This document shows, in pieces, positions 42,437-51,173 of a stretch of 52,655 nt of DNA. Positions within the stretch are counted from its first letter, which is position 1; each line of letters opens with the position of its first letter. The notes beneath the pieces were generated by a model. That model was not told where the DNA came from and made no database searches. It was given only the letters and a program-made list of their open reading frames with translations. The stretch is from Zygnema cylindricum (lineage: Eukaryota > Streptophyta > Zygnematophyceae > Zygnematales > Zygnemataceae), in assembly GCA_037447655.1 (NCBI GenBank), contig JBBHKE010001095.1, positions 188,001 to 240,655 on the forward strand. Reading direction: 5' to 3'. The translations under genes were made by a program, and so were the position numbers.

Positions 42437-45400
42437 TCACCTCAACCAATAGTTTCTCAACTGAGCGATATGCACCAAAAGTTCGTCTTTTCCCATCGAT
42501 GTTTCGGAACTGGTCATAACATAGGGAGGCAACTCGTCGTAATATTCCTTCAATTCCTCCATAAAAGACTGAGCGTTTTCGTGAGGAGGTTTTCCGCCGT
42601 TTTTCGCTTTTTTCCGACGATCGCATTTTGTAAAAACAATGGTTACGGGAATCTGAAACCACGCAAAAAAAAATGGATTAAATGGGAGAGAAGGAAGGGA
42701 AAGGAAGGAAGGGAAGGGAAGGGAAAGGAAAGGAAAGGGAAGGGAAGGGAAGGGGAGGGAAGGGAAGGGAAGGGAAGGGAAGGGAAGGGATGGGAAAGGG
42801 AGGGGAAGGGAAGGGAAAGGAGGGGATGGGTGTTAAAATTTAAGTATTTTCTAGGTCTGTGTTAGGATAGAAAAGAGCACAGCACAGGCAGTCTGCCTCT
42901 AACTCCTTATCCAAGCCTTCACACTTGTTGTAGTCACTGAAGGCTGGATAGGGAGCTAGAGCCATGGCTGCCTAGGCTTTCTTCTAGAGAGACAGGAGTA
43001 GTTTCTAATAGATTTACCAAAAAGGGATTGACGGACCCAGGTTATGATCTTGGTACCTACCGTCCGTCCGAATAGCCGGTAGCCGGCAGCGTTATCCTAT
43101 AGTCTAGGAACTGTGCTAAAGTACATGGGGTTTGATAAGTATTTAAACAATTAGACATAGGACATTTCATTAATCTAACGAAAGTACGGTGTAACATAGA
43201 ACGTGTCATAAACTATTGTACCGCACGAAATAAATGGTGCGAACATTCATTTCAACGACTTACTTTAAAAAGCGATCTAATCGGACGGCCGTGGTTAGCG
43301 CCGACTTCGTGGAAAGGACAATTTGGCGGTTTGCGGACGTCGCCACTCCGGATGACACGTGGCAACATCATACGGGTTTACGGAATCTTCGGAACGTAAG
43401 ACAACAAATTCGGATGTGACAAATGTCGCATTATGGCTGTGTCGTACAATATCCGTACAGAAAGTACTCCGGCACCTGTACTTTCTGTACGGTACAATCT
43501 TGTGATTGGTCGATGTTTCACTACTAGGGGGCTTAGAGAGGGGTTTAGGACTTAGAATATTTTGGGTAGATAGCCGCCTCTCCCAGAGAGCACCTTGTAT
43601 AAAAGGCTAACTTTGAGCAGCCATAACTATCAACTCAGTTGACCAAATTCAGTGATTCTTTTTGCAGCGGACTCAGGGGAATCCAGACTACACAGGAGTG
43701 TAGTCAGTCAGAGTGTTTGCCTGCCAAAGTGGCTGCATTTCTAAGGGAAAGTCAAAGTGGGGAAAGTTATCCAAAACTCATATTCTAACTTTGCATTCTG
43801 TGGTGGAACTGAGCACACAGAAAGTTTTATTTCACAGGGGTGAAGCTGTAATGGGGTTTTGATTGTCAAGGGGTCAATCATTTGGGTTAATGTAAACTTG
43901 GAGTCGGCACTATCTAGATTAGCTTCTTTGGACCTGCAGATTCTGTGTTGCAATGGAACCCATAGAATTTCAATGGGAAGGGAGGGGAAGGGAGGGGAAG
44001 GGGAGGGAAGAGAAAGGAAGGGAAGGGAAAGGAAGGGAAAGGAAGGGAAGGGAAGGGAAGGGATTGGAAGGGAAAGGTAGGGAAGGGAAGGTTGTTTTGT
44101 TTAACCATCTTGTAAGAACAATGGTTATGGGAATCTGAAACCATCATAAAAAGAAAAAAATGGATTAATCGGGAGAGAAGGGAAGGTACAGAGGGAAGCG
44201 AAGGAACAGAGGGAAGGGAAGGGAAGGAAAAGACGGGCAATTTTTTTTTTTCACTTTTTCTCAACAATCATATAAACAACGGTTCTGAATATGAATATGA
44301 AAAATAAAGCAAATAAAAGGGGAGAGATTGGAAGGAGGGGAGGGAGGTGAGGGAATAGCGAATAAATTAAGAGGGAGGGACGGGAGGGAAAGGAGGAAAG
44401 GGAGGGAAGGAAAGGGAAAGAAATGAGGAAAGGGAGGGAAGGAAAGGGAAAGAAATGAGGAAAGGAATGGATGTTTTTCTTCACATTTCCGATCACATTT
44501 TCTAAGAACAATGGTAATGGGAATATAAAACCAGAAAAACCGATTAATTAAGGGGGAGGGAAGGGAAGGGAAGAGGATAGAAGGGAAGGAACGAAAGGGA
44601 AGAGAAGAAAGGGAATGGAAGAAATGAAGAAAGAGAAGGGAAAGGAGGGGAAGTGAAAAAATGAAGGGAGGGAAGGGAAGGAAGGTAGGGAAGGGAAGGA
44701 AGGGAAGGGAAGGACGGGAAGGGAAGAAAGGGGAGGAAAGGCAAGTTGAAGGGAGGAAAGGGAAAGAAAACCAAAAAGAGGAAATGGAATTAAGAAAATA
44801 AAAATAAAACGTTGGGCAAGGAACATGGAAAACAGAAGAGAAAAAAAAAAAAGAGGGTCAAATGATAAAAAATACTTCCTTTCTTTTAACTGAAAACAAA
44901 AAATGCAAGTGTGTTAAAAAACTACGAGTTTCACTTTTCCCCCGCCGCTCCCCTCTCTCTCTCCCCGCCCCCCCTCTATCTCTCCTTCTCCTTTTTCTTC
45001 CTATTACCTGATTTCGTCCAAACCAATGGGCACACTCAAAAACTGTCTTCAGATCAGCATCTACCCCTCTTCTCCCTCCCTCCCTCTGTCGCTCCCTCCC
45101 TCTCTTCCTCCATCTTCCCTCCCTCCCTCTCTCCTTCTTACCTTCCCACCTCCTCCCTCCCCCCACCATCCCTCCCCACCTCCACCTCACCCTCCCCCTC
45201 CCCCTCTCCCCCTCCACCTCTCTCCCTCCCTTCCTCCCTCCCTCTCTCTCCCTCGATTTCCTTTCATTACCTGGTTTCTTCCGAACCAATCGGCACACTC
45301 GAAATCGCTTTGTTGAGGAGGAATGGAGGCGTCGACCAATAGGAGGACAGCAACGAGAGTTTTCCGTTCGAGAAAATAAGCTTTTGTGAATTCGTTCCAA

Positions 45401-47684
45401 ACCGATCTTCTCGCCTGGGCCGCTTTCGCGTATCTGGGGAGGGAGGGAGAGGGAGAGGAGAGGGAGAGGGGGAGGGAAGGAGTGGAGAGGTGAGAGAAAG
45501 TGAGGGAGAAGGAAAAGAAGAGATAGCGGCTGTACAAAATTTCGTACCTGGGAGCTATTTTCACCTTTTTTTTTTACTTTGCTGTTTTCGACTTCTAAAT
45601 CCTATATATGTTCCGTACTAGTTTCTTGTGTGCAACGTACCCACACAAGAGGTGTAAATTTCAAAACCGAGAGGCAAAAAAAAAGACAAAACAACAAGAT
45701 TCAATGAACATACATTTCATGGATACACCAAACCTGTACGTTTTTACAAGATTTCCTCACATAGAGATTCACCAATCAATCTCAAGATAAATAAATAACA
45801 TTTTCCGACAGGCTGTCACTCGCAAAATCGATTAACAGTTAATTTCATTGCCACCCTCCACACCAACAAAAAGTTCATTTTAGACGGTGAATCTCCATGT
45901 GAGGAAATCCCGTAAAACATACAGGTATGATGTGTTCATGAAATCAAACGTTCATTGAATCTTGACGTATTGTCTTTTTGTGATTCATACTGTAAATTTG
46001 CGTACAAACACCGACAATTTTAATTGTTTGGTTTCTAAATTTACACCTCTGGTGTGCATAGATCGCACACAAGAAAATTGTAAGTTGCATATATAGTAGT
46101 GTTGGGTATCGAGGACCTTTTGCCGATATTCGATATATATCGAATATCGCTTCGATATATCGAAAACCAAATTATCGCGATATATCGTATCGCCGATATA
46201 TCGAACCATAAAAAAAATGAAAATTTTCAATTTTTTTTTTCCAACCCCCCCAGGCTCAGTAAATATCCGTACGATTTTCTGTACAATGACTGTACGGACA
46301 CCCATTTTTTGCTATATATATCGCGATAATTTATGTTGGTCCCTGTACGATATATCGAGGAATCTGCTTGATCGATATTCGATATATCGAATATCAAAAT
46401 TATCGCGATATGAATTAACCCGATACCCAACACTAATATATAGGATACAGAAGGCGAAAATAGCAAAAAAAAAGGCGAAAATCGCTCCCACCATATATTA
46501 TATACGGTATATAATATAACATATTCCATATTTCGTACGTCATATATCATATAATGTGTCATACATAAATTATGTTATATCAAAGATAATATATACTATT
46601 TAACACATACTACAAAACATATTATATCAAAGATAATATACAATATATAAAACATATTCCAAAATACACTATTATATATTACATATATATGGTTTACACT
46701 GTTTTAATGTGCATGAACTAAACTAAACAAAAACTTTAGCCTATAAAACACTTACAAAATAGAAAAATTACCACCAAATGCATGGTATAATGCTTTAGCA
46801 CTTATGATAACTGGGTTTACATCAAGGAATACAAAAAAAAAAAAAAGAGGAAGGGGGGGGGGGAGAGGGATAGGGTACCCGTATCCCGGAAGATCCACCA
46901 AATACCAGCTGTCATTAATGATGAAATGATTGATAAGCTGCGTTTTACCTGAAATATGGAGAGGGAGGGAGGGAGGGAGGGAGGGAGGGAGGGAGAGAGA
47001 GAGAGAGGGAAAGAGAGAAAGAGGGACAGAGAGAGGGAAAGAGAGATAATTTAGTTAAGATTAAAAATTTCTCTAAACCAGATTAAGCGTGAAAATAAAA
47101 GGAATTCATCAATGTTAGCTACATAAACATCACTGCGGAAGGAGGAGATAGAGGGAGAGGGAGAGGGAAAGGGAGGATGGACATTCCCAAGGAGGGGAGA
47201 ATGGGGTAGAGGGAGGGAAAGAGAGAGAGAGGAAAAACGAACATCTTTGAGGAAGGAGGAGAGAGGGAGAGGGAAAATGGACATCACCGAGGGAGGAGGG
47301 GAGAGAAGGAGAGAGGGAGAGGGAGAGGGAGAGGGAAAATGGACATCTTTGAAGGGAGAGAGGGAGAGAGGGAGAGGGCAAATGGACATCTCCGAGGAAG
47401 GAGGGGAGAGAAAGAAAGGGAAAGGGAAGAGGAAGAGTGAAAATGGAGATCTCCGAGGGAGGAGGGGAAAGAGGGAGAGACGGAGAGGACGAGGGAAAAT
47501 GAACATCTCCGAGGAAGGAGGGAAAGAGGGAGAGAAAGAGGGAGAGGCAGAGGGAGAGGGAGAGGAAAAATGGACATCTTCGAGGAAGGAGGGGAGGGAG
47601 GGAGAGAGGGAGAGAGAGAAAATGGACATCACCGATGGAGGGGAGAGATGAAGAGAGGGAGAGGGAAAGCCAGAGAATGGACAG

Positions 47685-47763
<79 letters not shown>

Positions 47764-47986
47764 CAAATCCCAAAACCCAGAATGCCAAAAATAAAAACCC
47801 CAAAGACCCCAAAAACCTCAAACCCTAAAACCTAAAAAAATCTAAAAAACCCAAAAACCCTGGACCCGTAAAACCCAAAATACTGAGAAAATCCTATAAT
47901 CCAAAAATCCCAAACCCTAAAAACAACAAACCACGAAACCCTAAAACCCGGTATACATTCAGAAACCAAAAAAAAAACCCAAAAAG

Positions 47987-48017
<31 letters not shown>

Positions 48018-50551
48018 AAAAAAGAAAATCTATAACCTCATTCCCACCAGTTTTCCCAAAAACCCATATACCACAGCCCTAAAAACTCACCGATTTTCAA
48101 TCAAATTAAAAAAAGGGAAAAAGGTCTTCAAAACCTGGAACCCTTTCAAGTCACTCCTAAAAAACCAAAAAAACCCTCTCTCTGCCCCTCTCTTCCTCTC
48201 TCCCTCTCTCCTGCCTTCCTGTTTCTTCAAAGTTTGGGCCACCAACATATTTTTGAAAAAACCCCCCAAAACCCACCAAAAACTTCAATCCCTCACCCTC
48301 CCTCCCTCTCTCTCCTCTCCCCACCTGGTTTCTTCGAAGTTTGGGCCAAATCCCTCCGATTCACCAACATGTTTATAAGCGACGACTTCCCCACATTCGA
48401 CCGACCAATCACAGCGAACTCCGGACGTGACGTGACATCATTCGGACACTGCGCCACCTCAGGACTGCTCTTCACAAACTCTGCCTTCTTAACACGTGTG
48501 AGACTGCCAGCTGGCAGGCGCACGTGCGTGTACTGGAGGGAGTGTGAGGGAAAGGAGGGGGAGGGGGAGGGGGAGGGAGAGGGCGGTTTGCTGGAGGGAT
48601 CGTCTGGGGAGGGGGACAGGGGGGAGGCGAGGAGGGGAGGGTGAGACAAAGAAAGAGAGAAGGAAAGGGTAAAGTGAGAGGGAGAGAGGAAGAAAGCGAG
48701 AAAAGGAGAGAGAAGGGGAGAGAGTTATTTTCTTCTGCCTTCTTCAGACGTGTGAAACTGCCAGCTGGCAGGCTCACGTATAGGGGAGGGAGTGAGAGGA
48801 AAAGAGGGAGGGAGAGGGAGAGGGAGGAGGGGAGGAAGGGAGGTTGAGACAGAGTCAAAAAGAGGGAGAGGGAGATTTTTCCCTTCACGTGTGAGACTGC
48901 CAGCTGGCAGCCGCGTATGTGTTGGAGGCAGTGGGAGGGGAAGGAGGGAGACGAGGAGGGAGAGGAAAAGGGAGAAGGAAGGTTGCTAGAGGGATCATCT
49001 CGGGACGGGAGGGAGGGGGAGAAGGTGAGACAGAAGAAGAAAGGAGGAAAGGGTAAAAGAGAGAGGGAAAAGAGGGAGAGAGAGAGAGAGAGTTTCTGTT
49101 GGGAACCTTACAGCTGTTTTTTAGGATCCCTGCCTTCTTCAGACGTGTGTGTACTGGAGGGGAGATGGAGAGAAAGGAGCAAGAGGAAGGAAAAAGAGGG
49201 AGTAGGTGGGAAAGGAGGGAGAGGGAGGGTTACCAGAGGGAGGGTTACCAGAGGGATTGTCTGGGGAGGAGGGAGCGGGCAAAGGGGAGGGGGGAGGAAG
49301 GAGAAGGCATGGGGTTGGAGGCAGTGGGAGCAGGGAGCGGAGAGCGGAGGGAAGAGAGGGGGAGTGAGATAAGAGAAGAGTGGGTGTGAGAGGGAGAAAA
49401 GGGAGGAGAGAAGAAGGGAGAGGGAGAGGCGAGGTAACGGGAGAGAGAGGAAGAACCAAGAGGAAAGAGATAGATAGAGGGAGACGGAGAAAGTTTTCTA
49501 TTTTTTAGATATTCCTAAATGTTGACATAAAAAGAGGAGAAAAACAGCATTTTAATGAAGAGAGAAATTTTGTAAATTTTGTCGTATTAAATAATACATA
49601 TATATTCTTTCAAAAACTATTTCAAAAATGTTTCAGAAAATATTAATTCAAAATGGTTTTAAAAACTGTTTAATAAATGTTTCAGAATTTTAAAAATCGT
49701 TCAAAAATTATTTTCGGATTGTTTCAAAACCATTTCAATTTTTTTATTTTTGAATTGTTTCAGAAAATGTTTCAAAACGTTTCACAAGTTGCTTACAAAT
49801 TGTTTCAAAAATATTCTTTCAAAATTGCTGCAGAATGTGTTTCAAAATCGTTTTAAAAAGGTTCCAGAAACTACTTCAGAAAGGGTTTAAAAAAATAAGA
49901 TGTTTTCAAAGCTATAAAGAGAGAGAGAGTAAGAAGGGGAATGGGAAGAAGAGGGGGGCAGCGAGAGAGGAGGATAGAGAAGGTTGGAAAAAAGAAAGAG
50001 AGAGATTAAGACAGAGGTAGGTAAATGGTTATAGAGAGAGAAGAGAGAGAAGCGAGAGAGGAGAGAGAAGAGAGAGAGGAAAAAAAGTGGGAGAGAGAGG
50101 AAAATAGAGGGAAAGAACGGGAGAGAATGAAAGGAATTGCCAGGGAGAGGAGGAGAGGGAGGGGAAGAGAGAAGGTGAGAGAGAGAGAGGAGTGAGGCGG
50201 AGAGAGGGAGAGAGAAGGTGAGGGAGAGAGAAAAAGAGAGAACAAGTCATTACCTTCTCTAAAATCTCCAATTGCCGTTTCTGTGACAGCTGCCTCCCCA
50301 GAATCATGCCACGTCGCATCCACCGCCCCCTCCATCACCGCCGTATTTCCCGGAACGCCACGGGGAGCAGCTCCTTGTTCGACACGTGCCTGACAGGTGA
50401 CATCACTGCCAGTATATGCCAATCTCCGCAGGTGCACAGAAGAAAACGACAAATTTGGAGAGACGAGAGACTGCCACGTGGCACTTGTGCGGATGGGGTG
50501 ACAGCAAGCAGCCACGGAAGACGACAAGAAGTTCCTGGAGAGAGAAGCCAT
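42437..50551 (-). CDS. engB: plastid EngB/YihA-type ribosome-biogenesis GTPase, five exons
   Basis: GTPase needed for ribosome assembly, here probably plastid-targeted. Exons on the minus strand: 50551-50254, 48510-48325, 46948-46879, 45433-45271, 42652-42437. They join in frame to 310 residues plus TGA. All introns are GT-AG (GTAATG, GTGGGG, GTACCC, GTAATG donors; CCAG, TTTCAG, CCCCAG, TTTCAG acceptors). Residues 1-55 are Ser/Ala/Arg-rich and acid-poor, like a chloroplast transit peptide. GTPase boxes: G1 [10 protein letters not shown]2 region TSKKPGKTQ, G3 DLPGYG, G4 FTKCD, G5 [33 protein letters not shown] is the conserved segment before G4. Length fits plant homologues (about 300). The start ATG is the first in exon 1, in context AGCCATGGCT. 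Introns total about 7.2 kb and are full of repeats. Confidence 0.92.
42685..42830. repeat. GGGAA purine minisatellite, engB intron 4
   Basis: Near-perfect AAGGG/GGGAA array. It continues after the solo LTR at 43978-44095, so the LTR landed inside it. Confidence 0.9.
42831..43972 (+). repeat. solo LTR-B (1142 bp) with target-site duplication ATGGG
   Basis: Starts TGTTAAAATTTAAG and ends AGAATTTCA. Both flanks (42826-42830, 43973-43977) are ATGGG. It lies in engB intron 4, antisense to the gene. Retains TATAAAAG near 43598 and a well-paired antisense acceptor/T-arm-like hairpin at 43030-43068. Confidence 0.94.
43030..43068 (-). other. tRNA-like acceptor + T-arm minihelix in solo LTR
   Basis: On the minus strand GACGGAC, an 8-nt connector, CCAAG-ATCATAA-CCTGG, then GTCCGTC with no gap. 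A 7-bp outer stem is perfect and the inner stem pairs 4 of 5. Same geometry as 4775-4819. Confidence 0.6.
44098..44150 (-). repeat. duplicated 5' edge of engB exon 5, copy 1
   Basis: Minus strand: TTTCAG acceptor then ATTCCCATAACCATTGTTCT, almost the real exon start at 42652 (ATTCCCGTAACCATTGTTTT). Coding similarity is lost after about 25 nt, where ACAAGATGG replaces ACAAAATGC. Confidence 0.85.
44258..44305 (-). repeat. duplicated 5' edge of engB exon 5, diverged copy 2
   Basis: Minus strand resembles ATATTCAGAACCGTTGTTTA, a degraded version of the exon 5 start, without a good acceptor. Confidence 0.55.
44310..44475. repeat. purine-rich minisatellite, engB intron 4
   Basis: Includes an about 42-bp unit (GGAAAGGGAGGGAAGGAAAG with GAAATGA) repeated in tandem near 44390-44465. 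Confidence 0.8.
44485..44540 (-). repeat. duplicated 5' edge of engB exon 5, copy 3
   Basis: Minus strand: ATTCCCATTACCATTGTTCT then TAGAAAATGTGATCGG, following the exon sequence (ACAAAATGCGATCGTCGG) further than copy 1. The acceptor is degraded (TTTTAT in place of TTTCAG). Confidence 0.8.
44545..44775. repeat. GGGAA-type purine minisatellite, engB intron 4
   Basis: Irregular AAGGGAAGG array next to the third exon-edge copy. Large open frames here on the minus strand are low-complexity. Confidence 0.85.
45004..45068 (-). repeat. duplicated 3' edge of engB exon 4 with donor site
   Basis: Minus strand codes for [11 protein letters not shown] followed by GTAATAGG, against [17 protein letters not shown] at the genuine exon end (45271). 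It lies 200 bp further into intron 4. Synonymous and conservative changes suggest the copy was made from coding sequence and then drifted. Confidence 0.88.
45060..45255. repeat. CCCTCC pyrimidine tract (purine on gene strand), intron 4 start
   Basis: Irregular CCTCC/CTCTC array between the true exon 4 end and its duplicated edge. Confidence 0.85.
45620..46079. mobile_element. foldback MITE-like element, engB intron 3
   Basis: The two ends are inverted copies of each other over about 160-190 bp. Left TTTCTTGTGTGC, GAGGTGTAAATTT, ATTCAATGAAC, CTCACATAGAGATTCACC; right the reverse complement with small changes. A unique centre of about 100 bp separates them. No coding sequence. Exact ends and target duplication could not be fixed. 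Confidence 0.7.
46097..46435. mobile_element. hAT-type MITE, 339 bp
   Basis: TAGTGTTGGGTATCG and CGATACCCAACACTA are perfect 15-bp terminal inverted repeats. Flanks 46089-46096 and 46436-46443 are both ATATATAG, an 8-bp target duplication. Interior rich in ATATCGCGATA/TCGATATATCGA palindromes. Sits 10 bp from the foldback element, in engB intron 3. Confidence 0.9.
46444..46860. other. AT-rich intron 3 segment
   Basis: TATAT-rich repeats including two copies of ATATTATATCAAAGATAATA near 46573 and 46620. Ends in poly-A followed by poly-G next to the exon 3 donor. Confidence 0.6.
47120..47660. repeat. purine minisatellite with GGACATC core, engB intron 2
   Basis: About nine irregular units, 40-70 bp apart, share AAAATGGACATCWCCGAGG followed by GGAGGGGAGAGAGGGAGAG. 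A long open frame on the minus strand here is pure Ser/Pro/Leu low complexity. Confidence 0.85.
47682..47760. repeat. (GA)n microsatellite, about 75 bp
   Basis: Essentially uninterrupted AG dinucleotides. Confidence 0.97.
47761..47985. repeat. degenerate telomere-like CCCTAAA tract, engB intron 2
   Basis: Contains CAAACCCTAAAACC, CAAACCCTAAAAAC and GAAACCCTAAAACC within a C/A-rich stretch. CCCTAAA is the plant-type telomere unit. It is followed by about 24 C and 17 A homopolymers (to 48023). Confidence 0.55.
48218..48262 (-). repeat. duplicated 3' edge of engB exon 2
   Basis: Minus strand codes for [11 protein letters not shown], against [16 protein letters not shown] at the true exon end (48325). 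An internal deletion of about 15 nt removes the NRRDL part. The GTGGGG donor is replaced by a pyrimidine/purine repeat. Confidence 0.8.
48736..48800 (-). repeat. duplicated 5' edge of engB exon 2, copy 1
   Basis: Minus strand: GCCTGCCAGCTGGCAG acceptor region, then AGTTTCACACGTCTGAAGAAGGCAG, coding [13 protein letters not shown], against [13 protein letters not shown] at 48510. The acceptor AG is intact, so it could act as a decoy splice site. Confidence 0.88.
48878..48935 (-). repeat. duplicated 5' edge of engB exon 2, copy 2
   Basis: Minus strand has GGCTGCCAGCTGGCAG then TCTCACACGTG, after which it diverges into AAGGG repeats. The acceptor AG is intact. Confidence 0.85.
49128..49165 (-). 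repeat. duplicated 5' edge of engB exon 2, partial copy 3
   Basis: CTGCCTTCTTCAGACGTGTG on the plus strand joins directly to TGTACTGGAGG. The GCCAGCTGGCAG acceptor core is deleted. Confidence 0.75.
49500..49900. repeat. degenerate TTTCAAAA repeat, engB intron 1
   Basis: Around twenty imperfect TGTTTCAAAA/ATTTCAAAAA units 12-17 bp apart, AT-rich and quite unlike the purine arrays around it. Confidence 0.7.
49915..50240. repeat. GA-rich tract, start of engB intron 1
   Basis: Irregular GAGAGA/GGGAGA array extending to within about 15 bp of the exon 1 donor. Confidence 0.85.
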
Positions 50552-51173
50552 GGCTTACCCGTCTTTTTTTGTCACAGAGCTTTTAAAATTTAACCCTAAA
50601 AAGTCAGCATTGAGAGGAAAAAAGTGCAAACCTTAAAAGTGCAACCCTAAAAGTGAAACCCCAGAATCTGAAAGACTGAAAGGCTTTAAAAGTACAGATT
50701 ACTTAGGGCTGCGATTTCACCGTTAGAATTTTCTACGCCGTTAAGATTTCTCACCATTTTCGCCGTTAATATTTTAAGCCGGTTAAATTATTTTTGACGG
50801 ATATATTGTCGTTACCCGTTTAACGCGGTTTTTTACCGTCCGATGATTCTATAGATGGCCGCGAATATTTTGCCTGGCATAAATCACTTGCAGTCATTTT
50901 ATTTTTTCCAGGCTGAAAAATGAAATTATCAAAGAAAATCGCTGAACTCTTTCTTAGATTTCCTCCCGAAGAAAAAACAAAGTTTCAACGTCGCCTGCCC
51001 GAACACAAACCGCGCGATTTGTTTTGACAAAAACCGTGCAACGTAAATGCGACGCATTGGAAAATAATGACGCAGCGAGTTTTGTGTACGGAATTTCATG
51101 CGAGACAACCATCCACGGATCCCCGGGAAAAAAAACATTTTCCGTACCAGCCTAAATACCACGAACACTACAG
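50552..51173 (-). promoter_or_regulatory. presumed 5' flank of engB
   Basis: No other gene fits between the engB start codon and the right inverted-repeat arm. Two AACCCTAAA elements (about 50590 and 50641) resemble plant telo-boxes, which are common upstream of translation-related genes. No clear TATA box was identified. Promoter role is inferred from position. Confidence 0.35.

Noticed and set aside
44858-45564. Long Arg/Gly/Glu-rich and Ser/Pro-rich frames
   Set aside because: Low-complexity translations of CCCTCC arrays overlapping engB exon 4; only the spliced EngB frame shows conservation.
47051-47821. 256-codon Ser/Pro/Leu frame on the minus strand
   Set aside because: It is the translation of purine minisatellites and a GA repeat within engB intron 2.
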